From Crocodylus rhombifer (taxonomy: Eukaryota > Chordata > Crocodylia > Crocodylidae): 64,000 nt of DNA. Of this stretch, positions 59,136 to 64,000 are shown one piece after another (the first letter of the stretch is position 1; each line of letters starts with the position of its first letter). A program made the translations under genes and the position numbers. Under the pieces are notes generated by a model. That model did not search any database, was not told the origin of the DNA, and worked only from the letters and a program-made list of their open reading frames with translations. The stretch is from assembly GCA_038503035.1 (NCBI GenBank), contig JAVSML010025178.1:352149-416148 (forward strand). The letters are read 5' to 3'.

Positions 59136-59640
59136 TGTAACTAGGGATGGGTGAGTGGGGCACCGGTCCCAGGCATTAACTGAAATACTCTAAAAATCAT
59201 GATAGTCCTGTGCTGCAGGACTAACAAGTGGGTATAGGGATACCAACAGGAGCAGCAGCTGGAAGTGGGCAAACAACAACCCCCTTTGACAGCAGCAGCT
59301 AGTGTCCACAGTTTAGGGAAGAATGACCATCCTCTTCTGCTCCCTTCCTTTCCCCCCACCACACACCAGCTCTCCAGCACCGAGCACAACCCCCCCAATC
59401 ACATGATCCACAACAAAAAAAATTAGTTGGTGTATGTAAAGCACCTTATCATAAAATACATTAACTTGAAACAAAGATAAAATATAAGGACGTGCTCTCT
59501 TAAAACAGCCAGTGTCATCAACAGGCAGTACTTCCTGAAAAAGACATGGTAGACCATCTTACTTGGGTATGATTGTCTAGAAGCGTCAGAGCAAGGAATT
59601 GTAGTCCAAGCGATATTCCCAACCTGGAATGGCATGTCAT
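59135..59640. other. Unique DNA, no gene seen
   Basis: Nothing recognised. The boundary with the LINE is approximate. Confidence 0.45.
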
Positions 59641-59644
59641 CTTC

Positions 59645-59875
59645 AGCAAATAAAGTAACTGGATTGGAGTTTGGACTCCTGTGCTCTTAATTCCAACTCT
59701 GCCACTGACTTATTGTGTGACCTTGAGCAAGGTGCTTAACTATGCTGTGCTTCAGCTTCCCCACCTTTAACATGAGATAAATACTCTTCCTTACACGTGT
59801 GTACGTTGGAAATGCATGTGCATAAAGTGCTTTCAGATCCTTGGCGGTAAGATGCCAGAAAAGCCAAGTAACACT
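59645..59875 (+). repeat. MIR-type SINE, well preserved
   Basis: In order: 'ttggagtttggactcctgtg', 'aattccaactctgccactgac', 'tgtgtgaccttgagcaaggtg', 'gcttcagcttccccaccttt' and 'aaagtgctttcagatccttgg'. This is the clearest MIR in the window. Confidence 0.8.
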
Positions 59876-59999
59876 ACTGTAAGGTGGCATAAGCTAGTCC
59901 TAAAGCATACTAAGATCTTTGGCTCCTGCGTGTGAATTTTTTCCGGCACTCCATGAGTTCTTCTGCACAGCAAAGTTAAAGTGTGTGAGAGGAAGGGAG

Positions 60000-60330
60000 A
60001 CGTCCCCATTTGATTGGCTGTGACTAGCTGCAATTAAAAACTATAATTTATTACCCTGGATTACGAGTATAATTTCAATGCAGAGAATTAAGGTTTTCTT
60101 CTGAGATGGAAATAAAGATTAATTTTTAATTTCCTTTCTCATTGCACATTTAAGAGCAATGGACTCCGCAGAAAACTACAGGTCAAAATAGTTTTATGGG
60201 GGAATGACAATGTTCCATTGCCGAATAATTTAATGCTCTTGCTGCCTTTTTAATATTTGACTGCAGCTCCCTCATGTGAGACGACGGCAGCAGAAGCTGT
60301 GTGCACGCTGCAGCAGGTTAGGTCAACGTG
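60000..60330. promoter_or_regulatory. Candidate conserved non-coding block
   Basis: Repeat-free, homeodomain-rich A/T sequence ('tttttaatttcc', 'gaataatttaatgctc', 'ctgcaattaaaaac') starting next to 'gattggctg', an inverted-CCAAT word. It resembles deeply conserved non-coding DNA by texture only. Confidence 0.2.
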
Positions 60331-61785
60331 ACTTTGAGGCAACAGAAAGTTCCACTGTTCATTACTCGGGTGAGTTTCAGGGTTTCCCTTCATGGTGTGA
60401 GCTGTCTTTAATGAGAAAGGCAGAGACAGTCCTTACAAAGCAGGCAAGCAACAAGGCCTGGGTCATGGGGAAGAGAAAAGGGGAGAACTGATTCATGTCC
60501 ATCCACTGCCTCAAGGAGCAGATTTTCCTAAGGTTAGCAGCTCTGTTTGCTGCATAAGTTAAAGTAAAACTGGATGACACCGCCAAAGGCCCCATATTTG
60601 ACCCTTTAAAATCTGCTGAAGGAGGAAATGTTGTCATAGTTCTAAAATGGTTTACATCATTGCCTCAGTACCAAGAAATTAACAAACACAAAATAGCCAT
60701 GCTAATGACTTGGATCCAGTTAATTGAATAATCTCACATTGGCAGCAATCTGCACTGGATGACCTAATGCTAGGGCCTTGCCATATCCAGCATTTATGAT
60801 TTATTTGCAACTTATGATAATTGGTATCTCAGGTTATAAATGGGATTAGATGTTTAACTACAGCAACTGCTGCTCACATGGGGGTCAACTTGATGACTGT
60901 TTAGGGTCAGGGAGGAATTATCCCCTCAAGGCGCATTAGCAGAAACACTGGGGTAAAGTGTGTATCTTATCACTCAGACTTGAGTGTATCCTAGGAAGAC
61001 AACTCTTAAGGAGCTACTGAAGGGCCTCAAATCCTTGTATCCCCTCTGTTTTAAGTATGAAACTGCCAGATGGAGGAAAACAATCATCCTGGGCAGATAT
61101 ATAACAGGAATGATACTGTGCCTTGTACAGCAATCTGTCAGGCCAAGATCTCAAAGCACTTTCAAATACATTAGTGTAGTTACTTGCCCCACTCATTTTC
61201 AGTGTGTTCTATGGAAGCCATTCTTCCTGAATGTCTCAGCCACCTGCGGTTTCTATGGAGAACATTAGCAAAATTCAACACCTAGTTCAATGTAAAGCTC
61301 TGCTACCTTAGGTCTGTCCTGCTCAGTTAGTAGAATAATGCTACATATTTTGATTCTGCATGAAACTGCAATTTCAAGAAGGAATTAATCCCCATTTGGT
61401 CTGCAAGCGAGCATTAAACACAGCCTACTGCGTCTCTGAACATGCATCTCACCCTACATCTGCAGTTCAGGAAAGTCTGCTAAGGGGGACATATCAATAT
61501 GAGGAATGGCAGATTGCACAACTGATACTCTCTTTTGGAAAATATGTTTAAAGCTGTTTCCCTTTTACATCTGGTGTTCTCTGGATTGAAATATTAGGAT
61601 ATCTATACCCACACACACCTCCAAATACTGTTTTGCTTCTTTGTTTGTTTTAAATGTGATTTCATCTTTATTGGCTCCCAAAAATCAACATGACCAGTAT
61701 TTTTCTATCATTTTTCAATGGTTAAGTTGATTAGGCCTCAAAATAGCCCAAAGAAGAAAGCTACAAACCAACCCCATGGCTCTAC
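60330..61785. other. Unique DNA, no gene seen
   Basis: Frames of 60-94 codons have no domain. A weak MIR-like trace ('aatctgtcaggccaagatctc', 'aaagcactttcaaata') lies at 61130-61165. Confidence 0.45.
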
Positions 61786-61789
61786 AGTT

Positions 61790-62496
61790 GGATGGATTGA
61801 AAACAAAACAGTAAGTATCATAATGCCCCTTTGTAAATCCATGGTGCATCTACACCTTGAATACGGTGTCATTTTGGTCCCCATTCCTCAAAAAGGATAT
61901 AGAAGAACCAGGGGAGGTAAAGAGAAGAGCAACAAGGATGATCAGTGGCATGGAAGGGTTTCCATATGAGGAAAGACTAAAGAGGCTGAGCCTATTCAGC
62001 CTCTTCCTGAGGGGGAATATGAGAAGGGTTTACAAAATACTAAGCGGCAATGAAAAAGTGAATAGGAATTTATTATTTACTCTCTCACACACTATAAGAA
62101 CTAGGAGTCATAAAATGAAACTAGTAGGTGGTAAGTTTAAAACTAACAAGAGGATGCTTCGTTTCACCCAGCAAGTAATTAAAGTGTGGAACTCATCGCC
62201 ATAAGATGCTGTGGAAGCTGGCAGTTTAACCAGATTCAAAAAGGGATTGGATACATTCTTGGCGGAAAGGACATCAGTAGCTACTGAACATAGGAGTGAG
62301 GGATACAGCCTCTCAGTTAGAACTTCCTGGGCCTTCAATGCTGGAGGCAAGTGGGAGAGGAGTGGGGGAGGGGCCCTGATCATACTCTGCTCTCTCTCTC
62401 CCTTTCAGCTTCCCCTCTGCCTGTGTGACAAAGGATATTGGGCAAGATGGACTTTTGGTCTGACCCAGTAAACAGCAATTCTTATGTTCTTATGAA
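61790..62496 (+). mobile_element. L3/CR1-like LINE 3' fragment
   Basis: The C-terminal ORF2 region is readable from about 61800: 'IMPLCKSMVHLHLEYGV', then in the next frame (61857-62204) 'PFLKKDIEEPGEVKRRAT', 'GFPYEERLKRLSLFSLF', 'VGGKFKTNKRMLRFTQ' and 'VIKVWNSSP'. The non-coding 3' region ends 'cttttggtctgacccagtaa' and CTTATGTTCTTATGA, the L3-style tail that differs from the TTCTATG tail of the CR1 copies. One frame change near 61860-61930 and an in-frame stop after 'NSSP' mark it as inactive. A pyrimidine-rich insertion-like stretch (62376-62408) sits in the 3' region. Confidence 0.88.
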
Positions 62497-63470
62497 GGAT
62501 TTCAAGAGAAAGGGAAACAGATGTTAGCGTGCATGAAATCAGCATGCCATGCCACTTCAGTAACCCAAGTTTTTGACCACCCACAATTCTGTGTATGGGC
62601 CTGTCTCCTTACCTACAAACCAGAGCTTCTCTAGGGTGTGAATAGTTATTAATATAGTTTCCTGCCTGCCTCAGGGTGCCAGGGGAAGGTGTTTCTTGCA
62701 ATATTTCTATTCTGACCAGGAGGAAGTCTTGCCCAGCTGAGGAAGTTCATGCATTTTACAAAGGTTTTATGACTTTTGCATCCTTCTTCAGATTATAACC
62801 CTTCCAGGTTTGCCTGTCATAATACAAAGGGGAAAAATACAATGGAAATTAATTGAATTCCTGGAGATACTGCTTCCCTATGTCCCTGGCTTTTCTACTG
62901 TGCAACTCTCTCTTACATGGACTTACCACCAGTGAAGTATCTGGCAACCAGAACAGTTCTTAACCACTTACTGCATATCTGCTCATACCACCTCAGGCTA
63001 GGATCCCATCAGATCTCTTAAACTAAAGCAAGATTAGTAATTAAATTAGAAAGCCTCCATGGAAAACCCACAAACTGCAGGATATGGTGTTCATGATACG
63101 GTAAGGACCTCTCTTTCTCCAGAGTCAGGGTTGAAGCAAACCACCAGCATGAGGATACGGGGCACTGCTGCCTGAGGTGCTGTGCTTAAGGTGAGATTTT
63201 AAAGACAGGGCCTAACCACTTGTGGTTGTTCAAGCCCTCACAATGCTTGCTAATGTAGGGGTGTTAATTGCTACTCTGGCTGATTTCCAACTGGAATATT
63301 TATTATATCCTGCCACCTCTCTAAATTCCCTGTGCAGTTTCATGTTGGCTATGGAATTTTCCTTCGCTGTCTACCGTATGGTTATGTCACATTGCTGCAC
63401 ACTGTTAATCAGCCATTGTGTTTTTCTCTTCATGTGGCCACACTTCAGTACCAGGTGAAGCCTTTCCTTC
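62497..63470. other. Unique DNA, no gene seen
   Basis: The 78-codon frame at 63222-63458 is hydrophobic but unrecognised. Confidence 0.45.
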
Positions 63471-63474
63471 ATAC

Positions 63475-63547
63475 AAAGAGCCTTATCCTGACAAGGTTCT
63501 GAGTTTCTGCAAAGCAAATCCCATTGACTTCAATGGAGAACTGCAGG
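63475..63547. repeat. Old amniote repeat fragment ('cccattgacttcaatgg')
   Basis: 'gcaaatcccattgacttcaat' is the signature word, preceded by 'ccttatcctgacaaggttctg'. Confidence 0.5.
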
Positions 63548-63569
63548 TGTTTTAGCTCTCACACTGGGT

Positions 63570-63789
63570 GAGACATTGACTGTGCAGTAGTTGACTAATA
63601 CCACGTAGTAGCACATCACAGCACAGACAGTGCTACTATGCTACTGTGCAGTAGCATCACTTAAAATACGTTTGCTGGCACTACTGTGCAGTAACTCTGG
63701 TTACTGTGCATTTATTTAGTATTTGATTGTGCAAGTACTAAATACATGCACAATAACCACTGTGCAGTAGTGTCTTGTGTAAACATCCT
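63570..63789. mobile_element. Small palindromic element flanked by an 8-bp direct repeat
   Basis: CACTGGGT occurs at both 63562-63569 and 63790-63797 and would be the target duplication. Inside, 'actgtgcagtag' recurs in several copies, and a 23-bp stem (63699-63721 with 63736-63758, two mismatches, 14-nt loop) forms a hairpin. Terminal inverted repeats are weak, so the superfamily is uncertain. Confidence 0.5.
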
Positions 63790-63829
63790 CACTGGGTAAA
63801 GTTTCCAAGTAATCAGCCATAACTCTATT

Positions 63830-63965
63830 TAAGAGCTTAGGCCCCAGTTTACACCAGATTTTCAAAATTTTGTCATGCTAGGAACTGCTGAGTGCTGAAT
63901 ACATGGCCACAATTTCCACGAAACAGTATGCTGAGAAGTTTTGAAAATATGGACCCAAGCTTGAG
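63830..63965. repeat. Old amniote repeat fragment ('ccagattttcaaaa' type)
   Basis: 'tacaccagattttcaaaattt' and 'gaagttttgaaaatatggacc' give the inverted 'cagattttcaaaa..ttttgaaaatctggcc' arrangement, similar to 30.86 kb. Confidence 0.4.
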
Positions 63966-64000
63966 GATGAAAAGAGATACTGGATCACAAGTTCCTATGG

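Noticed and set aside
1..64000. CRISPR arrays, prokaryotic operons, tRNA or rRNA genes
   Set aside because: No regularly spaced direct repeats, dense ORFs, ribosome-binding patterns or intact tRNA boxes were seen. tRNA-like words belong to MIR heads.

Overview
This window is animal nuclear DNA with no protein-coding gene that I can support. The interspersed repeats point to a sauropsid. There are CR1/L3-type LINEs, some ending in tandem TTCTATGATTCTATG-like tails. There are old MIR-type SINEs. Several non-autonomous hAT and palindromic elements resemble families I associate with crocodilians, and secondarily with turtles. No recent L1/Alu-type insertions are seen. A crocodilian is my best guess, from memory of repeat style and not from a search. 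No reading frame exceeds 221 codons, and the longest frames lie over a compositionally biased minisatellite. The window is best read as an intergenic stretch or the inside of a large intron.

Layout. 1-10.9 kb is mostly unique AT-rich DNA with CR1 tails (0.55 and 5.8 kb), a hairpin-rich element at 2.2-2.45 kb and a putative regulatory block at 6.3-7.3 kb. 10.9-29 kb has a CR1 3' fragment (10.9-11.5 kb), several MIRs, CA microsatellites, a Tigger-like relic at 24.3 kb, and possible regulatory blocks at 17.4 and 18.3-19.0 kb. 29-36 kb has a CR1 fragment, the 42-bp GCN/CTG-rich minisatellite at 31.4-31.75 kb, a 0.96-kb hAT element at 32.6-33.6 kb and a MITE at 33.9 kb. 39.2-40.7 kb holds the longest CR1, with recognisable but broken reverse transcriptase. 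47-53.2 kb is a transposon-rich block: a 631-bp hAT element with near-perfect 8-bp target duplications, a 1.3-kb element built on a GC-rich tandem array, a 187-bp hAT element with a perfect 8-bp target duplication, and a second, nested copy of the 2.2-kb hairpin element. 57.7-59.1 kb is a decayed LINE of a different lineage on the minus strand. An L3-type LINE (61.8-62.5 kb) and a small palindromic element (63.57-63.79 kb) complete the window.

The most notable points are these. The two hAT elements at 32.6 and 50.7 kb are the same family in opposite orientation, one a large internal-deletion form. Two copies of a multi-hairpin MITE lie 50 kb apart. A relic of an 'endonuclease-reverse transcriptase' LINE still shows its C-terminal zinc-finger region. 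The frame-preserving 42-bp minisatellite is open on both strands. No new functional system could be demonstrated.
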